Assembly: GCF_947507565.1 (NCBI RefSeq)
Contig: NC_089185.1
Coordinates: forward strand, 1,798,001-1,862,000
Direction of reading: 5' to 3'
Source of the DNA: Oscarella lobularis
Lineage: Eukaryota > Porifera > Homoscleromorpha > Homosclerophorida > Oscarellidae
Length of the DNA stretch: 64,000 nt
This document shows, piece after piece, positions 46,160-57,739 of the stretch. The position numbers and the translations under genes were made by a program. Within the stretch, counting starts at the first letter, position 1; each line of letters opens with the position of its first letter. Below the pieces are notes generated by a model. The model had not been told where the DNA came from and searched no databases. It was given only the letters and a program-made list of their open reading frames with translations.

Positions 46160-46290
46160 CAGGCAATTCCCAAGGAGAAGAAAGGCGACAAGGAGTCGGC
46201 CAAAGCGACGAAGGGGCGAAAAGTATCAGGGGCTCAAGCGGATGATTTTGACAGCGATTCTGAGGGAAAATCGTTCACGATCAATTTCTG
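46160..46290 (+). CDS. possible terminal exon of a host gene
   Basis: After an acceptor-like GTTGCCAG the plus frame reads QAIPKEKKGDKESAKATKG, then ADDFDSDSEGKSFTINF and a stop at 46290. An AATAAA signal follows at 46328. Lys-rich then acidic composition suggests a nuclear protein tail. Upstream exons, if any, would be beyond the gypsy element; none was recognised. Confidence 0.35.
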
Positions 46291-46339
46291 ATCAAAACGG
46301 CCAACGAGTGCCGTCGTTTACAGTACCAATAAAAGCCTC

Positions 46340-48400
46340 CCCCCGAAAAACCAAATAACTCTCTCTAATGAACTAAGGAAACCTCCCCCCAAAGAAAACG
46401 ATGAGTTCGTGGGAAAACAATAAGAAACCTTGTACAGGGTCACGCTCTAAACCTAACCGCGTAGTATACAACGCTCGAGACCGCGAGGATCGCGAAAAAG
46501 ACGCCGTTTCCCCTTTCGGGCCCCCAATTTCTACCGCGCGACGCTAACGGCCCCTCGAACGCGCTCAAAACCTCGCAGCGAAACGTTCAAACTCTAAAAA
46601 TCGCGTAGAGAGCAAAGAAGCGAAGCAGGAAAATCCTTTGAACGCATATAGCGCCCCGAAACCAGTTCACGCGAGACGAAACGACACGCGAACACGTAAC
46701 TTACTCCTCGCGACAGCTGATCCCTTCCTTTCCCGTCCCCTTCGCTCCATTTGGAGTCTTTCCAAAACGATGACTGAAAACACTGCGCCCGTATACACGT
46801 AACCCCGGAGAGCCACCGCAGCAGTTTTAAAAACCTACGCGAATTGTTCAAAGAATGTTTCCTACACTGCCAAATACCTACAACACAACCTTCTCATCAC
46901 CGTACATGGCGTAGAAAGCAGCATAAAAGCTCTTAGAAACGAAAACGCCGATGTGCTAAACACACGATTATATGACGTCAAATCTCAAATATGCGCACCA
47001 GACACTACACCCAAATTAAACTACATAAAATTCTCTACGAAACCCTAACAAAACAATTGTCAATCCCCCTAATCTACTATATAGGATTAAGGGTATACGT
47101 TGACAGCTTCCAAAAACACGAATTTATTAAGAATATATAGTGATTACACCCAATGACGTCATCCATAGTCGTAGATAGAGCTCTGAAAGCGCTCTCGAAT
47201 GGTATATAGCACGACCGGAACGGACCAAATTAGACGTTAATCCCGCAAATTATTGATTTTGAGCCCTTTTTGGAAAATTGGAATCCTGCATAATTTCGCA
47301 GGATTTGACCTAGAGCACTCGGAATGATTTTTTTCAGGAAGGGACATCCACGGTAAAATTGCCACCCGCAAATCCCCTAACGAATTCCCACGACTCCCTA
47401 GCAACTAAAAATGTTAAAAGATTTCTCCCCACCATTGCCTTTAAGCGGCTACAACTTGGAACCAGAAGCATGAACCCGGTTCTAACTATCCCTTTCCAGT
47501 AATCCCTCGTCAAGGAACCCCTGGACCCAACCGTTGCCATGGTTACCGAGTATTTTTAAAAAAACTTGTTTGTCGACCCCTACTTTATAAAAGTCCCCCC
47601 TAAGGCCCCTACAGATCTTATAAATAATACATACCCCAACACTAACCATAATCCTAATCCTACTCTTTATCCTTATCCTATCCCCTATCTTTAGTGCGAA
47701 CTCCACACCCCAAATCCTAATTCTAGTCTCAGATCTCCATTTTGTCCCTCCCTAGACTCTTCCAATTTTTGAGCCTTCGTTATTTGAGCCCAATAACCCT
47801 GAAAAAATTTTTTTTTTTTAATATTTTTTTGTCTTAACCTAACCCCTTTTTTCTGTACATCTGTCCCTCTGGTACCCTTCCCTCCGTCCCCCTAAATGGA
47901 AGGGCCAATATCCAATCTCCAATCTCCGTGCTTACGCACAATAACAAATTGCTTCTCATATCGTAACGTCCAGAACCATAAAACCTTAGGTTTACCACCC
48001 AACGCACTCTGAAGGCCTTTCTGGTCGGTGGTGGATACAGCCAGATTTGCCTCTGTGCATTTTTTCTTTAACCCTACGTGTTATCTGTGTCCCGCAATCC
48101 GCCATCGACAGGGAAACTTGTGAGTGAAACATTTGAATGCATTATTCATCTAATGCCCCTCAAAAACGGCCCTTCACGTGTATGGGAAATACCACCACGT
48201 GACGTAAACACATCCATAGGAACCTAAGGGACGAGCCTGCCGCTTTATAACCCCGAGTAACTGAAAAAGACCCTCTCTAACTACACCGGACCCCCTAGAG
48301 TACCCCAAGAACCCGCCCGTAAAAGGTAAACCGATCCTCGCATCCTCACTGATTCGCCCCTGGCAACCCCCACTAGTAACACCTCACCTTAATCCCGCTC
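46340..48400. other. interval upstream of the Penelope-like element ORFs
   Basis: C-rich plus strand with many 'cctaa', 'aacccta' and 'ccctaatc' strings, AT islands at 47800-47840, and no long frame. It may be the 5' region of the Penelope-like element, but no boundary is visible. Confidence 0.35.
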
Positions 48401-48405
48401 TATTC

Positions 48406-49068
48406 ATGGAAAGACTTCACGAATTCGGCTGCGAAATTTTGCCGCCGAAGACGCATTTTCCTAATGTGTTCGGGCGAAAAGCCGCGTCCAAAACGCGCAT
48501 TGAGCCTAAAATTTACATTTACACATTAGAAACATATATAAACCGCGAACTTTGTTTGAAACGATTCACTGGCACTAACGAAGTCGTAACAGACGAAACT
48601 CGGGTCTGCCCCATTAATCCAACAATGAAGCTCTCGTCACAGGACGATGATTCAATTGACGCCGCTCTCAGCGAATGCATCGCGATGCAAGGGGATAGCG
48701 TGCTCGACGACGCTGCAGAGGGGTATCGAATGATCCCCAACAGAGAAATCTCTCCCACCAATGTCGGGCAAGATGCGTTGCATGAATTTATCATATGTCA
48801 AAACTTTGGGGTACTTCTGGAAAACCTCCTTGAGAGAAAGATCCAGATGTACCTCAAAGATAAATCCGAAAACGTAGAAGCTCCGCCGCCGCGTCCACCA
48901 CCGCCGGTAATGCCGCTGTCCGCTTCGACGCCGAAGCCGAGCGAGAAGGATCAAGAGAACATTCTCTGGTTAGGAAATGGGTCGCTTGTCTATGCAGGTC
49001 ATTGCAGGGGCGTTCTTGGACACCTGTTTAGTGTTTACACCTTCCTCCCCGCCCCAGGGCCCAATTAG
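48406..49068 (+). CDS. hypothetical ORF upstream of the Penelope-like RT (220 aa)
   Basis: Begins MERLHEFGCEILPPK and has a helical middle (FGVLLENLLERKIQMYL) and a proline run (PPPRPPPPVMP). No known domain. Position and strand suggest a structural ORF of the same element. Confidence 0.45.
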   Translation: MERLHEFGCEILPPKTHFPNVFGRKAASKTRIEPKIYIYTLETYINRELCLKRFTGTNEVVTDETRVCPINPTMKLSSQDDDSIDAALSECIAMQGDSVLDDAAEGYRMIPNREISPTNVGQDALHEFIICQNFGVLLENLLERKIQMYLKDKSENVEAPPPRPPPPVMPLSASTPKPSEKDQENILWLGNGSLVYAGHCRGVLGHLFSVYTFLPAPGPN

Positions 49069-49320
49069 ACCGCCGCGCAGACGGTCGAGCACGTGAATGC
49101 AAGCGAAAGCGTGCCACTCTGCTCGCCTTGCAATGCCAGCGTGCGTTGCACGACCTCGCGGCTTTTCAAGTGCAGACAGGTACAGCGGCTGACAAAGGCG
49201 GAGATGCGCCCTACAGAAAAAAAATATGCGCAACAGGCCATCCCCCACGGGGGATGAACTGCACTCTTAACATCAATCCATTCCGTCCGCGAGACATCAA
49301 TTCTGGACATTCTCGCGGCA

Positions 49321-49767
49321 ATGAAGAAAGAATATCAACAGAGCATCTTGGATGCTCTGCTGACTCAACACACCAGGGTCTTAGAGACCCTCGAAGAAGA
49401 TCAGGTCCTCGCCGTGGAATGCGAGCGCTCGCTACGGGAGCGGTTCAGCGCGGACCTGATCTGGAACCAATTCGACCGAATTGTGAGCGAAGGGCATGCT
49501 GATTCCGACAGGCAAGTGTCAACCCTGTTCGCGCGCGCGAATAGAAAACGGCATGGCAAAGGTATTATTTCGATACCCCCTGAGTGTCCCTTTGAACGTG
49601 CCTTACCTGTACGCAGCGCGAAGAAGAGGCGGGGAAAAACCCGGAAACGACGCAAGGCAAGGCCGAGCCAGCAACGGAAGAGGGCATGCAAAACGCCAGA
49701 AATGAAAATTAGGCGGTTTCGTTACTTGCGTACACGGATCTATAAAATAAAAAACGTATTAAAATGA
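49321..49767 (+). CDS. basic ORF overlapping the RT start (148 aa)
   Basis: A helical N-terminal half (MKKEYQQSILDALLTQH) is followed by a strongly basic C-terminus (SAKKRRGKTRKRRKARPS), likely nucleic-acid binding. Its TGA stop overlaps the next ATG (ATGA, 49764-49767), a coupling typical of termination-reinitiation between retroelement ORFs. Nothing else identifies it. Confidence 0.5.
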   Translation: MKKEYQQSILDALLTQHTRVLETLEEDQVLAVECERSLRERFSADLIWNQFDRIVSEGHADSDRQVSTLFARANRKRHGKGIISIPPECPFERALPVRSAKKRRGKTRKRRKARPSQQRKRACKTPEMKIRRFRYLRTRIYKIKNVLK

Positions 49768-50720
49768 GTACGGTTGTCAACCTCTCACAAGGCGTTTTAA
49801 CAACCGACGAACATTCCCTCTTACACAAGGGCCTATCTTCTGTCCTACACCACAACGACCTTCAAAAAAACAACTCCTCATGTCGGTACGGGCTTTTGTA
49901 CGAAAGGTCCGCCTCCAATATTACTTCACTTACCAAAGTCCCATGAACAATCCAACCCACGACACCCGCATAAGCCCAAATCCTCTTTTACACTTGAAAA
50001 AGTGAAAAGTACTAAATTAGAAGGATTTATCACGGCCGTACAAAGTCATATGTTGGGACTGAAACCGAAACGACCCCGTCTCACTATAACACCCTTAGAA
50101 CGACAAGCACTCAAGGATTTAACAACAAAAAAGGACATAATAATCAAAAAAGCGGATAAATGATCCTGTATTGTTGTCGAGGACACTTTCAACTACAAGA
50201 AAGCAATCAGCTAAAGGATCTACACATATACCAACCAATCAAGGAGGACCCCACCCCTGCTAGTGTACTTGAAATTAACAAGGCAATAGAACACTTCTGC
50301 AAACACGGGCCCCTTGATTACTATACGCGACAACACTTAACTCAGGAACCGGACAAAGTAAGGACCCAACTCCTATACTTCTTGAAAAAACTACACAAAA
50401 TCCACATGGGGTCAGACCCATCTGTAGCGGCTCTGGTGGCCCTACGGAATTAATCTTGGCCCTGGTGGATTCCTCGCTCTCACCCATAGTAAAAAAAAAC
50501 CAAGCTACATTAGGGACAGCTCCCACCTAATTAAAATGCTAGAGACTTTAATACACAATACCATCTGTTTAGATTACGCAGCTGAAATCATGGAACGTGT
50601 TGATGCTTTGGTGCTGGAGGGGAAAAATGTCCTGCTACATCAGAAGTGGCAGCATCTCTCACTAGTGCCTTTGTGAGAGTAGATAAAAGAGAAGCCATTG
50701 AGCAGCACTTGACAAGATTC
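49764..50720 (+). pseudogene. Penelope-like element reverse transcriptase, N-terminal part
   Basis: ATG at 49764 starts MSTVVNLSQGVLT...LLHKGLS, the usual Penelope-like opening. After frame changes come LTITPLERQALKDL, DIIIKKADK (stop) SCIVVEDTFNY, LLYFLKKLHKIHMG, LVDSSLSPIVKK, then PSYIRDSSHLIKMLE. The palm with the catalytic Asp pair should follow but is absent; unrelated frames occupy 50560-50730. Several stops and shifts confirm it is dead. Confidence 0.75.
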
Positions 50721-50769
50721 TCCAAAGAGTAATACTGTATATTATTCAACTCAGATCTGGATATCTAAA

Positions 50770-51660
50770 TCCGCAGTAGAGTCAAGGGAGGTTCGGACGG
50801 CGTCTGTTTCGGACGCGCCGTTTGGAGCAACGGAAGACCCTCTCGTGTCCGCTTCTTACCCTCGCTAAAGTGCTTCGGTGACGACTTCTACTTGAGGTTC
50901 TTGAGCCGTTTGCTTTAGCGTGCGGGATTCCACTGGGCGAAACGTCACGTGTCCGATTAGAATCACTTCCCGGACACGAGCCTGCATTTCGACCAGGCCC
51001 GATTCTTCGACCTGCTTTGGAGAAACATAAGGCATGCCATATACCATTCGAAAGAGCAATTATTCTACTTTTCTTATCAAGCATTAAGATTTTTGTAGAT
51101 AGTAGAAACAAGAAGATATGAGCCATACTTTGGAGTAACCTCTGTCACCCTTTTCGACCACATTCTTATCAACCACGTACAGCGCTAATACCGTATTTAG
51201 AGACTAAAACACCTTTTTTTATCAACTTTAGCTTTGGAACCAAAATAAAAGAAAAAAGTTCATATATGCCTTAATTAAAGAAAAGAGGGTTGCAACAAGC
51301 GACAACGCTTAACTTTTGTTTTTGCATCAAAGTTAGGCGCGTTGTTCGTTTAGCTGGTGACGGCGATATGAACGGCAAGAATGCAATCTTTCTTCTGGCT
51401 TCAGGCAACTCTTCAGTTTCTCTTCCAAGTAACTCCTCAGCTTCAGGAAACTGGAAACGGTTTTTGTTAAAAGGAAATGTTCCTGTTGCTTTGAAGCTGG
51501 CGCTAACATTTTCTATTGTCACACTTGCAGTCCAAGCTCTCCGAAATACCTCAGAAAAATTTGCTTTAGTAACAAGTTTTCCGCCATTTTTAACAGAAAA
51601 AGCGTGGCACTCTTCTGCCCATTTTCGTGTTAATGTACATGCTTGAATGCCCAATATGTG
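50770..51660 (-). pseudogene. pogo/Tigger-like transposase C-terminal fragment
   Basis: The minus frame from about 51660 reads KLVTKANFSEVFRRAW, then NVSASFKATGTFPFNKN. This matches the conserved end of the DDE domain in pogo/Tigger/Jerky-type transposases (nFs..f..AW......N....GFr.TG..PFn). A second frame at 51059-50865 (YVSPKQVEESGLVEMQ) may be its continuation. It separates the Penelope RT from its nuclease domain. No terminal repeats were identified. Confidence 0.6.
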
Positions 51661-51860
51661 GAAAACAAAGTATCGGCCAAACCTCGGAAACACTAGAACA
51701 ACGACTACGACGCCACTGCAGTCATTTTCATCAAGAGAAAACTCTACTCCTCTACAAACATTTCCACGAACACGGATGTCTCTTTGACTCAATGGGGATC
51801 CAACCGATCGACTTGGTGCCAGATATATCATACGATCTCAGCTACTTAGAACAACAATAG
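51627..51860 (+). pseudogene. Penelope-like element GIY-YIG endonuclease domain
   Basis: YMLECPICGKQSIGQT, then QRLRRH, KHFHEHG and Ser-Tyr-Leu-Glu: a GIY-YIG nuclease with its Cys pair as found at the C-terminus of Penelope-like elements, where it nicks target DNA. The GIY triad is changed. It is in the same orientation as the RT at 49.8 kb and is separated from it by the pogo-like fragment. Confidence 0.7.
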
Positions 51861-51928
51861 GGCTTATTAATGTGACGACAGGGGTCACCTTACTTCAAAT
51901 AGTCGCCATCTTGAGTGGCGCGTTCGCA

Positions 51929-53345
51929 ATGGTAAAAAGCTGCTGTGCTGTCGGGTGCACAACCGATGGACTCGCGGCGGTTGAATCAGCTTCTATCGCT
52001 TTCTTGTCGGCAATGCCGAACGCAGAAATCGATGGATAAGCGCCATTCGCCGGGAATCGTGGCAGCCATCGACCCATTCATGGCTGTGTTCCGCTCATTT
52101 CGTTTCTGGAAAGAAGTCCAATTGTCCCACCAGCGTGGACTACATCCCAACCATATTTTGTTTCACTTCTTCTAGTCCTCGAAAGCGTTCTGCAGCCGTT
52201 AGATTCGTGTAAGCCGAACGGTGGGGAAGCGTCTCAAAAATGTCGCAATTTGGGAACAACGTCGGACAGAGAAGAATGCGCGGCGAGAAGCAATCCAGTC
52301 CGCCAGTGAGAATGCCATGCAGTTGGCGGAAGAAAACGCTCTTTCTGCGGCTGAGGAAGCACGTCAAGCTGATAATGCGGCGCAAGAAGCTGCTGTAGTC
52401 CTTGCGACGATGGCGGAAAGAAGTGAAACGTATGAAAAATGTCGCAGTGGGGAAACACAAACTGATTTGACGTCAGATGACATTGAAGATAATAATCGCA
52501 AGTGAAGCTATTATCGGCAGTCTCAAGGTCCAGATAAACTCTCTGTCGTAATTTTGTAACAAAAAGCGTTCCAAGGCCAGTCCATTGGAGAAGTGCGACG
52601 TGTTCGTTCAACTCGTTGCTGTGCTGTTTAAACTTCGCAGAAATTTAGCGGAGCGCGACACCTACAGGATTCGGTGCTCGCAATCAGGATTTTCCAGAAT
52701 GTTTGCGAAGTGGATCAGAATAATGCACGTGGCCATCTCGTGAAATGCTCAGAAAAACCATGCCGTTGGTTTTCAAGCAGAATTACCCAACAATGCGTCT
52801 GCGTCATCGACTGCTTCGAAATTTTCTGCGAGAGGCCCGCCGACATGATTGCGTATTCCCAGTGCTATTCGAATTACAAAGGCCACACTACAGTAAAATT
52901 TTTGATCGCCCTTGCTCCAAGCGGAGTCATTTCCTTCATTTCAAAAGGATGGGGAAGGACGAGCGTCAGATAAATTTATTACGGAAAGTTGCGGCTTTTT
53001 GAAGCATTTATTGCCTGGCAACGAAGTCCTCGCGGTTTTAATGTAGGCGATTCCGTTGCGGCAATGGGAGCAATTTTAAAGATTCCTTCCTTTACCAAGG
53101 GTAAAAAGCAGCTGTCGGAAAAGGAAGTAGACTCTTCCCGGCAGTTGTGGCGAGTGCGCATACACGTGGAGAGAATTACATCCCAATGACGACAGAAGTA
53201 CACGATTTTAGCTGAAACTGTGCCAGTCAACTATCTCAGTAGCTGCACAGATAACTCGTCATTAAGCACACTAGACAAAATTGCAGTTATTTGTTGTAGT
53301 CTATGTAACATTTTTGACTCAATTATACTTATAATTATACTGTAG
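51929..53345 (+). pseudogene. THAP-DDE_Tnp_4 transposase (ISL2EU/Harbinger-like)
   Basis: ATG at 51929 opens MVKSCCAVGCT, the first Cys pair of a THAP finger. In a second frame come FYRFPVGN, RRNRWISAIRRE and CSAHFVSGKKS, the THAP C..H half. Next is an Ala/Glu-rich coiled linker (52221-52505). The DDE_4 catalytic domain has CVIDCFEIFCERP (first Asp), YSNYKGHTTVKFLI, SFISKGWG, then GDSVAAMGAILKIPSFTKG and RIHVERI (Glu). Between EVLA and RGFNV the expected Ala-Asp-Arg-Gly-Phe has lost its Asp through a small deletion near 53035. It ends around 53345. Frameshifts plus the missing Asp make it inactive. Confidence 0.75.
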
Positions 53346-53796
53346 ATTTTCTTTTTCTGCTAGACAAGCCTCGTTGTCGACACTCGGGACAACGTCTCGC
53401 CTCATTCTAGTCATCCAAAGCAGATAAAAGGAGCTATATAGTATAGGTCAAAATGCCATTTCAAATACATGGTCAGCACAAACCGCATCTGTTCTTTGCA
53501 TAACTGCCATTTAGATGTTGCTGCGGTTAATAGGGCGCAGCACAAAGACAGGATCCTTGAGCCCCACTCTTTGAACTATGATATTCATCATAGACGTCGT
53601 GGCTGTGGCCGTCAAGACTTCATACAGAATGCACAAGATAAACAAATGACATACCAAAGTCTCATGGCTGTACACCTGAAAGCTCATCACTTGGATGCGG
53701 TGGTGGTTTGTGCGTTGACTGCAAGAGCGAAAGGGTGTTGAGGTGCACCTCTCTTTCTGCCTTCACGTCAGGTCTAAAATCAGTTTTTAGAAAAGT
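53346..53796. other. interval without a recognisable gene
   Basis: A short plus frame at 53469-53741 (His/Cys-rich, no motif). No repeat ends seen. Confidence 0.35.
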
Positions 53797-53798
53797 TT

Positions 53799-54616
53799 AA
53801 TGCTTTGAATTACTCCCTAGCCTTTCGTGTCCATCCATATACACAGATTTTCTGTTTGCAGACACTCTTTCAAAGCCTAAACTGTGAAGAAATCTGCCAG
53901 CAGTGCTAATACTAATGGAAGCAGGGAATCCAGGAGGTAAGCGAAGCGAGGGCAGAAGGTCGTTATTAATATATTGCGCAAAATGAGCGACAGTCATGTT
54001 TGGCGAGCCCCTGACGCAGCTGTTATCCCTAGCCCACTTAGAAGCTTTTGCGCGACAGTCCTTGTTGCTAATAATAGAGTGCCTACTGTACGTCCCCCGG
54101 GCATAAAAGGAAAACTCGCCTCCGTGAAGTTCAAAGTCGTCCTTCCACCGTCGTATAGTTCGTTCGCTCTTATCGACAATTTCTGCAGTTGCTACTGCTG
54201 ATTTCATCACGCTGGGATCGACGTGGCGCTTGTGATAATAGAAAAGCAAAAGTGAAATCATCTTTAGATCTTCACGACACCGTGACTGCACCGAGGACGT
54301 CAAATCATCCCAGGCATCTTCTGCAGTGTAGCACTCGCTCTCTTCGACGTCTTCCACCTCTAACTCGTCGCTTTGATGATCAGAATCGCTCAATGGAGCA
54401 GGCAGTGGAAGATCCGGTAGAGGAGGTTCCTCGGCTACAGCTGTACATACAAGAAAAAGGCGGTTCCCCCCGCGTGAGATCGAATAAATGCTAAGTCTCA
54501 CGTGCGTTGATGTGTTCAGGAGGATTCTGTTCTTGTAAGGCAGGAAATCGTGCGGCACGCATACGCTGTGCTGATAGTTGTCGCTTTCGCTTCAAAGTTG
54601 GTTTTCGTGAGGCCAT
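53799..54616 (-). CDS. HTH-DDE transposase, N-terminal half (truncated)
   Basis: ATG at 54616 (MASRKPTLKRKRQLSAQR), then a 60-bp GT-AG intron in frame to APVAEEPPLPDLP, an acidic linker and a helix-turn-helix (SERTIRRWKDDFELHGGEF). Then DNSCVRGSPNMTVAHF, LPPGFPASISISTAG and FLHSLGFERVSANRK...YMDGHER. This is the DNA-binding half of an IS630/Tc1-related transposase family common in invertebrates and fungi. The catalytic domain that should follow HER is missing; the frame ends 8 codons later. The half at 56.7-57.6 kb supplies the motifs lost here, but as a separate decayed copy. Confidence 0.65.
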
Positions 54617-54920
54617 TTCGAAGAAAGAACACGAGAACGTGAACGCGCGCTAAGTCGTTGCCATGACACAGATCAACTTACGGGATGTTTACTAACGGTC
54701 CTAACTCGCACGTGCCGTAGCTGATTGGCCCGCCCACTAACTTCCCAGGCAAGCATCGCGCTGTTACGGGACTACTCTGACGCAATTCTTCACGCCATCA
54801 CCAACCTGCCCGTATGTTGTAAAACCCCGTACGACAAACTATCGCTGAGCTACGGCACTTGGAAGCATTGGACAGTAATGCTGACGTGCACTGTACTGTA
54901 ATGTACTACTGCAGTACAGC

Positions 54921-55259
54921 TCACCCTTGCGCTACAGCTCTCCCTGACTTTAAATAGGGCCCAATTATTTGGGCGAGACGGTATTCCACGTGGCCACTGA
55001 TTACATTGCCGCGAGGAGTCCGAACAAACACAGCGACGGCGTTGGGATCTCGGTTTCCTCTCTCCCATTCAAGAAGAACAGGGACGCCTTCTCGAATATA
55101 ATTGTATCCTTCGTAAAACTTGACTCCTTTAACGAGCAGGTTGAACGAAAAACTTTCCATAAAGGGTACTGTAGTATTCAACCTAGCGCGCGCTAATTTT
55201 ACGGCATCATTTTTATACAGAATGTTCGTAACACCTCTGCGCCCAAATCTAAGCAGCAA
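54921..55259 (-). CDS. HIRAN-like domain ORF (112 aa)
   Basis: VKGVKFYEGYNYIREGVPVL, then RGNRDPNAVAVFV and VISGHVEYRL: the L.rE.gN..DP.AVAV...g...GH pattern of HIRAN-like domains in invertebrates. It is followed at once by a stop. A related, more decayed stretch (CEGYNLLITVKEV) lies at 55400-55340 minus, and ATTGGACAGTAATGCTGACG occurs at both 54870 and 55693, so the locus seems locally duplicated. Confidence 0.45.
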   Translation of the reverse strand: MLLRFGRRGVTNILYKNDAVKLARARLNTTVPFMESFSFNLLVKGVKFYEGYNYIREGVPVLLEWERGNRDPNAVAVFVRTPRGNVISGHVEYRLAQIIGPYLKSGRAVAQG

Positions 55260-56690
55260 TTGAATAAAGGCTTTGAGCGATGGTTAGAGTTACCACCTAA
55301 GCACGACTGCTGTAGGCAATCGCGACCTGAAAAACCCTCCTGAAGCCTGCGTGAACGTTTTCGTAAAAGACCTCTTTGACCGTAATGAGCAGATTGTACC
55401 CTTCGCAAAGGCGAAAATGAAGAAAGCGCTTTCGCCATTCTTTAGCTTTACTATCAGGCAGTAGAAAGTGCTTGATGCGATTTACGCAATGTGTACTGAA
55501 AGCCTGCACCTAAGCTTTTCGTAAAGCAACTGCCCCTGATCAGGTCTTCTTCTCTATTGCGATTATAACCGAGACAAACTCTTTACGGATCATACAGTTT
55601 GTGAATACATTCCTTATCTAAGGCTCAGCAAAAGGAGAGCTCTACCCTCACCTAAATTCAAATGTCGCGCGATAGCGCGCGCGCACAAAAATTGGACAGT
55701 AATGCTGACGTGCACTGTACCTAGGCGGTGCGTACGTAATCGGTGTACGTAAAACGAGGCGAAGTTATGTAGTTCTGCGCAGACTTTGGCGTACACAGTG
55801 CTCATAAACATTCATTTAAAAAACTTTATTTTGAATGGAGAACGAAGTGGGCGTATAAATTCACAGTACCACCTTAAAGAAAAAAACAGTTTCTCTGCCT
55901 TGGAATGTAATAATCTGTTTTCATTTTTATGTTATGGCACATATGTCGTTAACCCCCTAGGCAATTTGGTCCGCCCAATTCAGCCTGTCAGAATTGGCGA
56001 ATGATCTTTTACATAAAAGACGCATAAAAAGACACTGTATTAAACGTAATACGGTTTCAAAGAAGCAGCGACACGACATTTGCTCTTAAAGTATCGCTGA
56101 CGCAAAATACGTTTGATTGTTGAAAGACTGCCGAAGCGAGACAAATCACAACTGACAGGCTCTTCATGTTAATGACATGGGTCTTGCCAAACAGTAAAGC
56201 CGTGTCTGACTTCCAAATAATCTCTGATAATTTTGTACGGCTTTCCCAATAAAGTACCGAGCGATAAGGATTCTGCAACGGCAAGAAATCTTAGAAAGCA
56301 CCAATAGCTTCTAAACTACAAGTGTTATGGCCTAAACCCACACTTACCATTGTTAATACGGTCAGAAAAAATGTGGACTTGCAAGAGTTTACTTAGCGCA
56401 CTACTAAAACCACGTGCACAGAATGTTCTAGAAATGGGGAGGAGCTACCAATTTCCAAACATGCTTTGCGCTTTTGAAACCTTACACCTTACAATACACC
56501 TATAACAATTTTGACCTGACCGGGCCACCGTAGCTTGCAAGTAAAATTTTTGAACAAAAAGGAGATGATGTCCCCTTGATTCCAGGAAAGTTTGAACCCG
56601 GCATTTTTCATTCGCGAAATCCTCTTGCTTCCACAATTCCGCAATCATGTCCGATCTCAACATTCCTCTGACGTCAACTCCTTGCTCAAT
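55260..56690. other. interval with a local duplication and no clear gene
   Basis: Second HIRAN-like remnant at about 55300-55510 minus and a shared TTGGACAGTAATGCTGACGT at 55694. Other short frames (55786-56004 plus, 56284-56057 minus, 56663-56445 minus) have no motif. Confidence 0.35.
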
Positions 56691-56729
56691 CAGAATTTAG
56701 TGTGCACATAATTTCTGCAACTATTTGTC

Positions 56730-57560
56730 TTTAAAAATCTCACCTGCTTTAGGCCTTTTGGTTCCCTGCTTCGTTGACCATTGAAAACGGTTGTCCCCTG
56801 AAGAAGGTGTCGTGCATGATGGACTGTTTGTTTCCAGGATTGACGTTCATCCGACCAGCCACTAAAGCATCGTCTGCAAAAGCGAAATGGTTCGAACTAA
56901 AATAGACGCATTATTAATTTGAAAATAATTTTTTAAAGTCTTACCTTTGGTCAAATATCCAAAAAGAGTATATTTATCCCTAGGATACTTCTTCTCTTCG
57001 ATGTCCACTGCCTTCTTGAAACGATTCAAGAATTTGTCCCTTGTCCAATAGCCGTCTCGATTTGCTCCATATTCATTACTTTTTCTATTGGTGCACCTGC
57101 AATAGTAACGTAATCATTATCTTTCTTAATTAATTAAGATAGCCACCGTATTCTTCAATAAAATCTGCAATCATCAGTCCTGATCCACGGCCCTAAAATG
57201 CCCGTTAATTATGTACATTTTTATGACAGAATATTGCCTTTGGTTTGATGGCAGTCTGATCAGGTTGGGCCCAACTCATTCCTTGATCGTCGTTGGACTA
57301 GAATGAGGATTCGTCATGGTACAGAGACACGAGCTTTTTTTGCAGACGCCTGGGCACCTAAAACACGGCAAGTAAAATAATGAAATATTTTTTATTATTT
57401 CTTACCTGTATATACAATAAGCGATATCTGAGAGTCCGTTGGCTGTAAAAGAGAGTCCAAATATTGTTGTCGTTCTTGCAAAACTTCGGGCCTGTCATAG
57501 CAATCAAATACACCGACTTCCGGTTGGCGCAGACTACAGTCAAGAACCTAAATGGCGAAG
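56730..57560 (-). pseudogene. HTH-DDE transposase, catalytic half (decayed)
   Basis: Exons read leftward: about 57545-57415 RQPEVGVFDCYDRPEVLQER; about 57365-57210 VPRRLQKKLVSLYHDESSF then SNDDQGMSW (catalytic Asp/Glu in HDES and NDD); about 57110-56947 SNEYGANRDGYWTRDKFLNR, YTLFGYLTK at a GTAAGA donor; about 56885-56755 FADDALVAGRMNVNPGNKQ and MHDTFFRGQ. The HDE..F..ND...W and DDAL...MN..PG signatures belong to the same family as the half at 53.8-54.6 kb. Stops within segments show it is dead. Confidence 0.6.
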
Positions 57561-57739
57561 AAAACGGGAAGCAGTGGAAATGGAAATGGCACTGGGGAAA
57601 GCCAAAAGTGAAATTTATTTTAGGAATGATATTAGTGTTAATTAAAAACTTGGTGAAATTGAAACATTGTGAAAAATCTTGCTCGAGGCAATTTTGTAAC
57701 ATACAAACCTGTGGGTGATAAGGAGTAGAGAAAATCCTT

